A DNA stretch of 64,000 nt from Bemisia tabaci. Taxonomy: Eukaryota; Arthropoda; Insecta; Hemiptera; Aleyrodidae. The position numbers and the translations under genes were made by a program. The stretch spans positions 22,217,883-22,281,882 of the forward strand of contig NC_092802.1 in assembly GCF_918797505.1 (NCBI RefSeq), read 5' to 3'. Positions 34,922 to 47,600 of the stretch are shown here, piece after piece. Within the stretch, counting starts at the first letter, position 1, and every line of letters begins with the position of its first letter. A model generated the notes under the pieces. It had not been told where the DNA came from. It saw only the letters and a program-made list of their open reading frames with translations, and did no database searches.

Positions 34922-35453
34922 TATTGTTGATTCATCGACAGATGCATTGATTGATTAAATGTATTACAACGTTCCCAATCTTCTTAATCGCCAAAAATGT
35001 AAGAATTTCAGCATGATTTGTACAGTTTCTTTTCACTGTTTTTGACAAATAGTCCTTTGTTTGGATTTTTTTTTCTCTTCATCTTTTCCAATACTTTCGA
35101 CGTTCCAGCCATTTTCGAGGAATAATTTCCATAAATTGCACGGAACTTCGAACACGATTATGAACAGACGTTGACGTATGTGAGTGTGAGGGGAAGGGAA
35201 AGTCAATTAAAACACTGAAGACAGTTATTCTTCATTTTACTATAAGATTCCGATAATGTTTATAATAACGCACAAAATCTTTGAAAACTTTTACTGTGGA
35301 CATTACATGTTTCACCAAGTTTCAACAGACATTAATTCAGAAATCTAAAGGTATTTTGCGTGCAAAATATGGTGAGTTTACAATCATGATCATCTTTTTT
35401 TCTCCAAAATTCGTCCCTGTTATCTTAAATAAACATTTTACTATTGGACAGCA
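34922..35453. other. 3' flank of gene B
   Basis: Probably 3' UTR and flank. I saw no clean AATAAA on the minus strand close to the stop, so the polyadenylation site is unassigned. The plus-strand frame 35281-35475 has no support. Confidence 0.4.
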
Positions 35454-35668
35454 CTACAGGTCTAAATCTTCATAAGCACCTGTAGTCTGAAGGTATTCGA
35501 TAAGATTATAATCGACACCTCGCGGTATTTTGAAAACTTTATCACCCCAAGAGTCCCAAGTATTCATGCAGAGCCAATATTTGATTCCTTTTTCCTCACC
35601 CCAGCCGATGATCTTAATGAACTTGTCTAAAATGAGAAACCTTCTATCCTTCTTGTTCTGGAAAATGC
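35454..35668 (-). CDS. Gene B coding exon 6 (C-terminus)
   Basis: 215 bp from AACAG|GCATTTTCC to the TAG at 35454. Contains KFIKIIGWGEEKGIKYWLC and MNTWDSWGDKVFKIPRGV. Lys stands where the catalytic His should be, Asn is kept, and the GWG and WGD structural motifs are kept. Confidence 0.92.
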
Positions 35669-38600
35669 CTGTTCATAACAAAAGTACAAATTGAAATCAA
35701 TATAAATTTTTAATGCACTACTAAAACTAAAAAAAAAATTAAACTGAATTTTTGGAAATGAGTAATAGAAATTACGCATCACGTTCTTGAGTGGGAATTT
35801 ATCATATTTAGAATAATTATGAGACTGCATTCATTTCTGTTATGAATGCCTTAGGTTGTTACCAAAGTGCCTCTGATGAAAAACCAATGCTCCAGTAACT
35901 TGTGATTAGTATATAGTACTTGTGAAGTATTTTGTTTTTTTATTCGATCTGAATTTTCTAAAATCCAAAAATAAAGAGAGAGAGAAAAAGAGAAAAAGAA
36001 TTGTTATTGCGTTAAATTTGGGAAAATCGTAAAGTTTAATATTAATCAGACATTTTTCTGAACTACGGCAGAATTGATCACTAAGTTTCTTGACACTTTG
36101 AGCTATAGAATTTCAGGTTTAGCCTCTTTCAAAAAATATTCAATAAAAAATAGTGAAATGAAGCTTTGGACACACTTACCATCTGGTTTTTCCAAAAAAT
36201 CATCATACATCATTACACTTGTCATGACTGGACCATAGGTCATAATTTCATTGCGAATACTAAATTCGTTCCTTGATAATCTGTAGTGCGCTGTCACTAG
36301 ATCGGCAGAAATAAAGACAAAATTGAATTATTGTAGAGCATATATCAATGCGTTCATTACTTAACGTGCATAATAGGAAACAACTAAATCCCATACATGG
36401 ACTGTGCCGAGTTACAGAGATCGATTTTAACGGTATTGAATCATATTGTTTGGAAAGTAAAGGGTCCTCCGTCGTAAAAGTATTTTTACATTTCATGAAA
36501 AATATTACGTTCCAGTAAGCTGCGGGTCGTCAAATTTTGAGTGGAATTTGGCAATGCTTATAATGTAGTTACATTATTTTGTCTGGGAAACGCCGATTCT
36601 TATTCAACTACTTTTTGGAGGTTCTTTATGTCCTTTTTTTTCTCCCAAGTGTCCACAATTATTTCCCTTTCTGTGAAGAAGTACTTACATTTTTTTCGAT
36701 CCTTATCGAGAGATTTTTTGTATTTTTCGTTTGTGCATTTCGTAGGACAATCGTGATCGAATATTAGTTGCCCCTTGCATGGGTTCATTCTTTTTTTGCC
36801 AAGACCCTTTTCATTGTACCAAGAGGTGTGATCACAAGCAGGATAGGTGAAAGGCACACAACCCTAAAAAAATAAAAAAAAATAAAAAAAAAAGAAGAAA
36901 TGTTCCGTTGAAGGGAAGTAAGTTTAAAATGAATCTAGTTTTCACTATTTTGTGACAAGTAATTATTAAAAATCCGAAACCGAAATCCGAATCCGTTCTC
37001 TGAAAGATCATTAGAAGAATCAGTTGCGGAGCATTTAATTCTGGCCGAATAGATATTGAACCGAAGTCATTTATCGGAGAATTGACCATTTGCTATTGGC
37101 CCCTCTTCAAGTATGAGATTAGTCCAAAGATCTTTCAGGAACTTAAATTATTGACCCAGGTGGTGTTTTGTGCCAACTTTCACACGATTAAACACCTTTT
37201 TACAAAATCTACAGCCCTTCTCAGTGAGCTCATGATCAAAGTGCTCTCGCTATATGACGCGTTACCTTTCAATTTTGAGTTTAGTCCAAAGATCTTTTAG
37301 GAACTTAAATTAATGACCCAGGTGATGCTTTTGTGCCAAATTTCAAAGAATTAAAGGCATTTTTTCAAAATCTACAGTCCGTCAAAGTGAGTTTTTCCTG
37401 TGATTATGCTAAGAATCAACTTTGGTCCCTAGCCCCCTCCCCAAATTTTAGGGTACCCCAAAATTGTTTGACGTGCATAAGGAGACCATATGGACTACAT
37501 TTTGCAATTAGGAACTATAAATTCCGGCCCGGTTTAAAAACAACGTATGTGCCCTTAGTTTCCCTATGCACATAAGTGTTTTTTCAGAGAAGCCAGAATT
37601 TATAGGTCCAAATTGCAAAATGCATAAATGAAATTAAATAGATATATTCTGAGGTATAGCTGTGCACAGATTTAGGGGACGCTGGACGGACGGACACACA
37701 TTATTTTTCACGTATACTTTTTGACTCCAGGGACCTTAAAACGTCTAGAAATGATGAAATTTAATTTTTTTTTACTTTTTTTCTTCTTGGATGATGACAA
37801 TACTTCCTCTACCCTATGGGAGCGAGAAAGTAAAAATGACCTTCTTCCTCCGAGTTCAAATTTGATGAACCGTGTTGCTTTACATGTAAGACTCAGAATT
37901 TTTAATTGACAAGTTTGCGACGTTCATTTTTTTACTTTCGTTCCATTCGAATCACTTGACAACAAATGGGATTAGCCTTTGAGGGCAAGTTAAAGAAAAA
38001 AAAAACAAAAAAAAACAAAAAAAAAAACAAACCTTCCCTGACCCATGAGCTCCACCGGTAGGAACGCCAACTTCCGTGGCGTAAATCCAAGACAACCATT
38101 GGTAAGGTTCAACAGTGCATAATCCGCCACAACCCAACAGCGTTTCCTGCGACAGTCTTTCCTTGAAAGTACCATTCGTGTAAATACAGTACCGATCCGA
38201 CAAGATGGATGCAATTACAGCGTTCTGAGCATTCGAACAATACAAAAATCGTACATTACAAACTTATAGAGAAGTATTATTCCAAATTTTTGACTCTATT
38301 GCAAAGGAATATTCCTTCAGTTTCTTAAGACTTGGAGGATTCTGTTGTAATCGTGAAACTTTTCGCGGCTGTCTTCCATCGTCAAGGTTGTTTCAACATC
38401 AAAGTTTTCAAGTCGTGCTCACAAGTTTAATGTGAAAACCTCAAAGGATTATGCTGATTTCATCTCCTTTAAAAAAATAAAATATAGAAGCGGAGATTTT
38501 ACAACACAGCAAAGGAGGTACGAGGTTTGAGACTTTTATCGTCGATACTGTTACCAGCATAGTTGTGATGTTCCTATATCAAGTCGACTTTCACAGAAAG

Positions 38601-41600
38601 TTTTCCTGTAAACGGAAAAAATGGATTGCTGATTTGAAAATTAAATTGTCAAAATATGTGTCCGATATGTTTCAAATGTACACTTTACAATAGTGGAATG
38701 CTAAAGTAGCATTTCGAGCGTTCACCACGTTAGTAGTGTACGCTCTTTCTCGTCGTTTTGCATCGGGTATGTTACTAATGCATCCATTGGTAAAGACCTG
38801 CACTGCTCCATGGGAATCGGCGCCATTTTTCGTGGCGGGAAGCAATACCGTTTCTCAATTTTTTTAGGTATCATTTCTACCTTTTTTCCCCTATTTTGTC
38901 CACTTTATGTAATGCCTGTAGGCTTGTCTTTGAGAAATTAAGATCTTTACGTTTTAGAACTCTGCAACGTACTTTCATTTAACGACTCTTTCAAGGATCG
39001 TTCAAATTTTTTATCGTCTTAGTTCTAGAAAAATCTGTGGGTACAAAGTACCCCTTCACTAATGACCCCTATATTTTACTCTATGATGACAAGACACAGG
39101 GTGTACATATGTATGTTTCCTAGGTTACGCTCCACGTTTAGTTCAACAGCCCTGCTAAAAATGTTCCATGTGGATTCACGTGGAAATGACCCGATTTCCA
39201 TGTGATTTCATGGAAATCGTCTGACTTCCATGTCCTTCGACATGGAAATCATAACGTTTCCATGAAACTCACATGGAAACCAAGTCATTTCCATCAAGCC
39301 GTCATGGAAATGAAAACATTTCCTTGTGAGCTCGACATGGAAATCATAACGTTTCCATGCAACTCACACGGAAACCAAGTCATTTCCATCAAGTCTTCAT
39401 GGAAATGAAAATATTTCCTTGTGAGCTCGACATGGAACTCATAACACTTCCATGCAACTCACACGGAAACCAAGTCATTTCCATCAAGCCTTCATGGAAT
39501 TGAAAATCCCCTTCTCAGTTCGGCATGGAAATAAAAATTGCGGATTTAAACATGAATTTCGCGGGTTTAAAATCTTTCAATTTTTGGGCAATTCTAAACT
39601 GGACTTACGCTCCGACAGGCGCAACATGCGAAAAGTACACATCGGAGCGTGAGTGTCGCGTTTGAAGCATAACTACGATGTTGAAGGCGCTCCGCAAGGT
39701 GCGCGCCAAGGAATTATACTCGGTATACGGTTCAAACCAGAGATGCAAGATTTTATATGTAACCTCATAAAATGAAATTTCGTGAATTCCAATCATTTTT
39801 GAAAACTTCTGTGCTATGGGCTCATTATGACATGAAAAGGAAAAATCTTAAGTTTTGGAAGGGGGGGGGGGAAATGAAGGGAAAAAGGAAAAAACCGAAA
39901 GAAGAGCTATACGATCATTGTTGCGGGTTGCATTAGCAGTCAAATTTTTTCTTCTCAGGCGTATGTTTAGAAAGGAGGTGAAGAAGATCCCCATATCAGG
40001 GTGATCGAAAAAAGTCTCAATTTTGGTCATCACTTAAGTACTTTTTCATCAGAAGGTAGTGTTTAGCATGTTATGTTTTTATCTTCAGTTATTAAATCCT
40101 CTAAATTTTTTTGTAAAGAATTTGAAAAGAATTGCTGGAACCAATTTTTTTTAATGATATGATTTCGATCTCAGCCCCTGAAAATCAAGTACCTGAAATT
40201 TTATGAAGCTCAATAATTAAAGAAATGTGCCAAAATGTATGATGGATAAAAGCTTAGTATGTACTTACATCTACACTCAAGTGAAAGCAATAATAAGCAC
40301 AATAATCTTAAAAAGTACATGGTGTACTCAAAGCTCCCTGATGAAAATTAGGGCCACCCTTTCAGACATACTTTGTGGGCAGGCCATCTATGACAGCCAT
40401 GGGAACTTGTTTGACGGGTATATGTCAGTATGTAATTGATATCAGCGCATAGACCTTCTTGGACTTGTAGGATTTTCTATATCATAGCAGCGTAGTTTTT
40501 CAAAGTTCGCATGTTAGCAGTTCCAAACCCACATGTATCTTCCACTAGGCATGTGTAAAGAGAATCTTTCAGCTAAATATGCATCATGCAAAGTAATAAT
40601 GGATGACATCTGTCATGCAGACATACTCAATAAAATAGAAAATGAACAAACAACACTCACCAACTCGCTCAAGTCTGTAATCCACTGGGTCAGAAAAATC
40701 CACTTGAAGACAATAAATCCAAATTTCCGATTAGAACTGGTGCAGGTACGAAGGAACTTTTGAAAACACGATGAGTGCATTGTAAAAATATCTAAAGCAC
40801 TCTTTAACGTAAGAGAAAAATTAGCACCATGATTTACTAGCTGATCAATACAGAACACCACTCTCAGAAAAGCACTGACACAACACGATTTTTCAGTTTA
40901 GTTTCAGAGGAGAAAGCATTTTTCAAAAGATGCGACATCATAGATCCACAGCTTAAATAATTTCACGATTTACTACGATCATTGATGATATTAAGGTAGC
41001 CATCGATTCTCTACCCGACGTTCCTTCCACACATGACAGGAAACATCTACAGGCATAGAGCAAATGGCACTGAGCAGCAATGTACATCTGATAAGGCAAG
41101 CTCCTGGGAGTGTCGATCTGCAAAAATACAAAACGGGAGACAGATCATCAAATTGATCTACCTATGGTTAATGGCCGTCCTTGGAGACAGACAATAAACT
41201 ACGTAACAATATATCAACCACCTTTTGATAACAGAACGAATTTAAAATGAGAGCAAGACCCTTCCTTATGGAGGGAGGGCCAAGAAACATTTAAAAACGG
41301 AACATTTTACTACTGACAGGTCTGAGCCACTGAATAAAATACATTCCACCAGTCAATAAAATTTTAAATTTTGAATGTTGATGGATAACCTGATTGCCAG
41401 TATACATTGAGTTGAAACCAGTTGAAACATCTGATACGTAGAGCGGTTCATTCTCATAGAAGCTTTCGTAAGTAGTTCCAGATACGTACTTTAAAATTAG
41501 ACACCGGTCAAATGTAGTACAAGAGAGGAAATGGGTGCAACAAAACTTTAATTGTCCTTGATTCTTTTGAAGACACAAGGAAAATGCAGGCAGTATGAGG

Positions 41601-44600
41601 ATGTTCCAACAGACTACCTATAGCACTCGCCTGCAAGAGTTGGGAAGTTTCTACTTGTGATGAAGTCCGCGGATAATAAGATTTGCACTTAGAGAGTGCA
41701 ACAGCAGATCCACCATCTTGATTCTGGTCTTTCCCTTCAATGCTAAATAGATGCAAGATTATCTCCCTTCCCACGGAAGGAGTGGATAGATTTATTAGAC
41801 GTAGACTCTTCGATCAACTTCGTAACCACGGTTAGGAATAGCACATGGTAGTAAATGCATTCGCAAACCAAGAGAATAGAATTCACAATTACCTCGCTCG
41901 TTAGAACATATCGACTGAATCGTAAATCGGCAAAGAAAATTAAACTCGAGTTACTTGATCAGTATAGCTTGACATGACAAATGTGTAATGTAAGTACAAG
42001 GTGACAGGCTCATACTTAGGTGTGTCCGTCGTCAAGAAGTGAAAGAGAGATAATTTACCTGTGTTCGATGAAACTGAGTATAGTCAAGTAGACGCCGATA
42101 ATACAATCGATTCTTCGTTAAGAATCATGAAAAGTAGATCAAATTAAGTTTTCATTTTGAAATTCACGGCATGGCATGGCTTGGCTGGCTGGGTGGATTG
42201 AATTGAACAATGGTCCGGAGTTCCGAGTGCGAGTTGGACATCGAACAGTTGGACGAGGGACCATTCCGCGGTTCCGCCTTTTGCCTTTTTATCGAGGTTG
42301 CGTGTGAAAATGAGTGAAAATCAGCCGCTATAATGATTATAGAAAGCCAGTTTTTGTATTTTAATCCTTTTGAAAACATTTGCCTGATAATTATTTAGAT
42401 AATAAATACAACCCTGGAAGTATCGGCAAGGAACGATTATTCCAGGAACTAGGAACATCTTCACAAAAGTTAGGTTATATTTATCTCTCACATCACCACA
42501 TCACCTCAAGTAAGTAATTTAATGAATAATTTTTCACTTTCACACCTTTCACAAAAGAATCAAGGACAATTAAAGTTTTGTTGCACCCATTTCCTCTCTT
42601 GTACTACATTTGACCGGTGTCTAATTTTAAAGTACCTATCTGGAACTACTTCGGAAGCTTCTATAAGAATGAACCGCTCTACGTATCAGATGTTTCAACT
42701 GGTTTCAACTCAATGTATACTGGCAATCAGGTTATCCATCAACATTCAAAATTTAAAATTTTATTGACTGGTGGAATGTATTATATTCAGTGGCTCAGAC
42801 CTGTCAGTAGTAAAATGTTCCGTTTTTAAATGTTTCTTGGCCCTCCCTCCATAAGGAAGGGTCTTGCTCTCATTTTAAATTCGTTCTGTTATCAAAAGGT
42901 GGTTGATATATTGTTACGTAGTTTATTGTCTGTCTCCAAGGACGGCCATTAACCATAGGTAGATCAATTTGATGATCTGTCTCCCGCTTTGTATTTTTGC
43001 AGATCGACACTTCCAGGAGCTTGCCTTATCAGATGTACATTGCTGCTTAGTGCCATTTGCTCTATGCCTGTAGATGTTTCCTGTCATGTGTGGAAGGAAC
43101 GTCGGGTAGAGAATCGATGGCTACCTTAATATCATCAATAATCGGAGTAAATTGTGAAATTATTTAAGCTGTGGATCTATGATGTCGCATCTTTTGAAAA
43201 ATGCTTTCTCCTCTAAAACTTAACTGGAGAATCGTGTTGTGTCAGTGCTTTTCTGAGAGTGGTGTTCTGTATTGATCAGCTAGTAAATCATGGTGCTAAT
43301 TTTTCTCTTACGTTAAAGAGTGCTTTAGATATTTTTACAATGCACTCATCGTGTTTTCAAAAGTTCCTTCGTACCTGCACCAGTTCTAATCGGAAATTTG
43401 GATTTATTGTCTTCAAGTGGATTTTTCTGACCCAGTGGATTACAGACTTGAGCGAGTTGGTGAGTGTTGTTTGTTCATTTTCTATTTTATTGAGTATGTC
43501 TGCATGACAGATGTCATCCATTATTACTTTGCATGATGCATATTTAGCTGAAAGATTCTCTTTACACATGCCTAGTGGAAGATACATGTGGGTTTGGAAC
43601 TGCTAACATGCGAACTTTGAAAAACTACGCTGCTATGATATAGAAAATCCTACAAGTCCAAGAAGGTCTATGCGCTGATATCAATTACATACTGACATAT
43701 ACCCGTCAAACAAGTTCCCATGGCTGTCATAGATGGCCTGCCCACAAAGTATGTCTGAAAGGGTGGCCCTAATTTTCATCAGGGAGCTTTGAGTACACCA
43801 TGTACTTTTTAAGATTATTGTGCTTATTATTGCTTTCACTTGAGTGTAGATGTAAGTACATACTAAGCTTTTATCCATCATACATTTTGGCACATTTCTT
43901 TAATTATTGAGCTTCATAAAATTTCAGGTACTTGATTTTCAGGGGCTGAGATCGAAATCATATCATTAAAAAAAATTGGTTCCAGCAATTCTTTTCAAAT
44001 TCTTTACAAAAAAATTTAGAGGATTTAATAACTGAAGATAAAAACATAACATGCTAAACACTACCTTCTGATGAAAAAGTACTTAAGTGATGACCAAAAT
44101 TGAGACTTTTTTCGATCACCCTGATATGGGGATCTTCTTCACCTCCTTTCTAAACATACGCCTGAGAAGAAAAAATTTGACTGCTAATGCAACCCGCAAC
44201 AATGATCGTATAGCTCTTCTTTCGGTTTTTTCCTTTTTCCCTTCATTTCCCCCCCCCCCCCTTCCAAAACTTAAGATTTTTCCTTTTCATGTCATAATGA
44301 GCCCATAGCACAGAAGTTTTCAAAAATGATTGGAATTCACGAAATTTCATTTTATGAGGTTACATATAAAATCTTGCATCTCTGGTTTGAACCGTATACC
44401 GAGTATAATTCCTTGGCGCGCACCTTGCGGAGCGCCTTCAACATCGTAGTTATGCTTCAAACGCGACACTCACGCTCCGATGTGTACTTTTCGCATGTTG
44501 CGCCTGTCGGAGCGTAAGTCCAGTTTAGAATTGCCCAAAAATTGAAAGATTTTAAACCCGCGAAATTCATGTTTAAATCCGCAATTTTTATTTCCATGCC

Positions 44601-47600
44601 GAACTGAGAAGGGGATTTTCAATTCCATGAAGGCTTGATGGAAATGACTTGGTTTCCGTGTGAGTTGCATGGAAGTGTTATGAGTTCCATGTCGAGCTCA
44701 CAAGGAAATATTTTCATTTCCATGAAGACTTGATGGAAATGACTTGGTTTCCGTGTGAGTTGCATGGAAACGTTATGATTTCCATGTCGAGCTCACAAGG
44801 AAATGTTTTCATTTCCATGACGGCTTGATGGAAATGACTTGGTTTCCATGTGAGTTTCATGGAAACGTTATGATTTCCATGTCGAAGGACATGGAAGTCA
44901 GACGATTTCCATGAAATCACATGGAAATCGGGTCATTTCCACGTGAATCCACATGGAACATTTTTAGCAGGGTTGGTGAGTGTTGTTTGTTCATTTTCTA
45001 TTTTACTGAGCATGTCTGCATGGTCCAAATATCATGTGCTCCCATTGGGACGCTTGTCTCCTTTGTCTTGATTCTAAGATTTATTTAATTTCCGTGAGCA
45101 ATTTGGATGGCACTGAAACCTTCTTGTGATCATTTTTATGCAAATGGTTTTCTTTCCATGAAAAATGTCACGGAAATGATTTCGTTTCCATGAAAAATTT
45201 TCACGGAAATGATTTCGTTTCCATGAAAAATTTTCATGGAAATCAGCCACACGGAAATCAGCCACATGGAAATATTTCCTGTTCCATTTTTCCGTGTCAT
45301 TTTTTCATGGAAATCAACTTCATGGAAATCATCCACACGGAACATTTTTAGCAGGGAGCGTCTTGCAGCGCTCTCTTCCGTCCGCGCAAAACCACTTTCA
45401 CATATTGAAGAGGTGCTACGATGAACGCGCCATATCCAAGAACATCTAACCACAAATCAAGATCATGTGAAGTCCAAATTGCGCGTCTCAGGATAGGTCA
45501 CACTTTTTTCACTCACAATCATATCATATCTAAAGAAAACCAACCCATCTGCCACTTCTGCAATTCATCATCTCTAACCATCAAACACATACTTATGGAC
45601 TGCTCTTCCCTCCGATATCTCCAATCACAGATCTACTCCCCTTCAATCATCAGAAATACAAACCCTCTTACATGCGATGAACCTAATATTACCACCAAAA
45701 TTCTAAATCTCTTCACCTCTCTTAATTTAAAAATCTAAATTTTCGTTTATACTCCTATTTTCAAAATTATCTCTGTAAAGACGTTAATAGCCTGAGTCGC
45801 TGAATGTCTCAAAATCATAATAACTAACTAACTAACTCTCCAACGTCTTAACGTTGGAACCGTCGTCTTGTTTTTATTGTAGAATCTACATTGAAAAATG
45901 TTGGACATGTTTTTAACTACAAAGCTGTTAAATCAGCAGTTTTATTTTTCCGCGTGCTAATCGCTGAAACAAACACTGAAAAAAATTAAAATTTGGAAAT
46001 CAGAAAGCTTACATACATATGTGAAAATTTCAACCCAGACTTACAGTATCTGTGCGACACGGGCCTTCGTCTTCAACATAACTGATCAATGAGGCGCAGT
46101 CTTTCCAGTGTTCTCTCGCGTCGAAGGAGCTTGGAAATTTTTCCGGATCGGATTCCCATTTCGGGTCACCGATTTTCCTCACGATGTGGGTAGCTCCTGG
46201 AGCCAAACTCCGTCTTACTTTTTCTCTCAGGATTTCCTCCGTCACTCCATGGTTTTGTCCTTTCAATGAGAGTTCATGCAAAGTGTTCTTAATAGAAGTC
46301 TCAACACTCTCCGCTTCAAACTGAAATAGATACAAATTTTTAGGCCTTGTCCACACGAGCGCGGTTCGCGGAACTTATTCCGAGGAACTTGTTCCCGGAA
46401 CAAGTTTTAGCTGAGCTAAACTTATTCCTCCAAAACCCGGAACTTCCCCCGTACTCCGAGCTTCCATATATGTTTCTTTTGATGTGAATTTGTTTGTTTT
46501 TGTTTTTTACGTCCTTTACATGTCTTGACATTTATTTGTGTTACTTTGGCGGCCGTAATAATCTATTATTTTGCGATAATTATATAGTTTTATTGAAGTT
46601 CCGGTTCCAGTTCGGGCGAACTCGTGTGGACAGCATGCCTCGTTTCAAAGAATAAGTTCCGGGAACTGAGAAGTTCGAGGAATAAGTTCCGAACTGCGCT
46701 CGTGTGGACAGGGCCTTACGAAGCATATCCGAGACAATGGCAACACAGGAGAAAAACAAGCGGGAAAAACGGGAAACAAGGCTTAAATGCAACACTAAAA
46801 AACTCGATACGCACCGACTCAAAACTGTGTCATTTTTAGTCGAAAAATAAATTTAAATTTTTGGGGTTTTTTTAAATTTTTTTTTTTTATTTTTTTGCTC
46901 GGATCTCGACCACCAACATGTAGGTCTCAGGTTTTTTCTTCGATGTTTTTAAATTTTTAATTTTTTTCCGACTGAAAATGACTCATTTTTGAGACGAAAC
47001 GTCTCGAGTTTTTTCAGTGCTATATTTGAGCCTTGTTTCCTGTTTTCCCCTTTTGTTTTTCTCCTGTTCTCAAACTGAAGTATGATTCGAAAGATGACGA
47101 TATGGAAAAAAAGAGGTAGGGGTTAAAACCTAACTTGCGGCATTTCCAATTAATTCTGGTAGTACCCCAATAAATTAGGTATTGAACCCAAATGTTGCGT
47201 TACTACCCCAACTTGAATTGCGGCACTACCACAGTTGATTGGAAATGCCCATATCATCCGACAAATCGGGGTAGTACCACGATTTTAGGAGAAGACCCCT
47301 GACACTTTTTTCCCGTGGATGATTAAGATAAATTCACGAAATGAATGTGGTATAGACAGAGAGATTGCTACACCTGGTAAGAGTTAAAGTACAGAAACAT
47401 ATGTCCTCGCACTGTGAGCGCACATAAAACTCGTTAAAAATACTAGGAAACTCCAGAATTAACCCGTAAATAATAAACAATAGACTTAATATATTCAATG
47501 GACGCTTATTTCTCATCATGTATCCTTTAGATACATCAGCTTTAACATTTTACTCGAGGAGAAAGAAAAGAGAACTAATGACATTTTAAGCACCCTGCTT

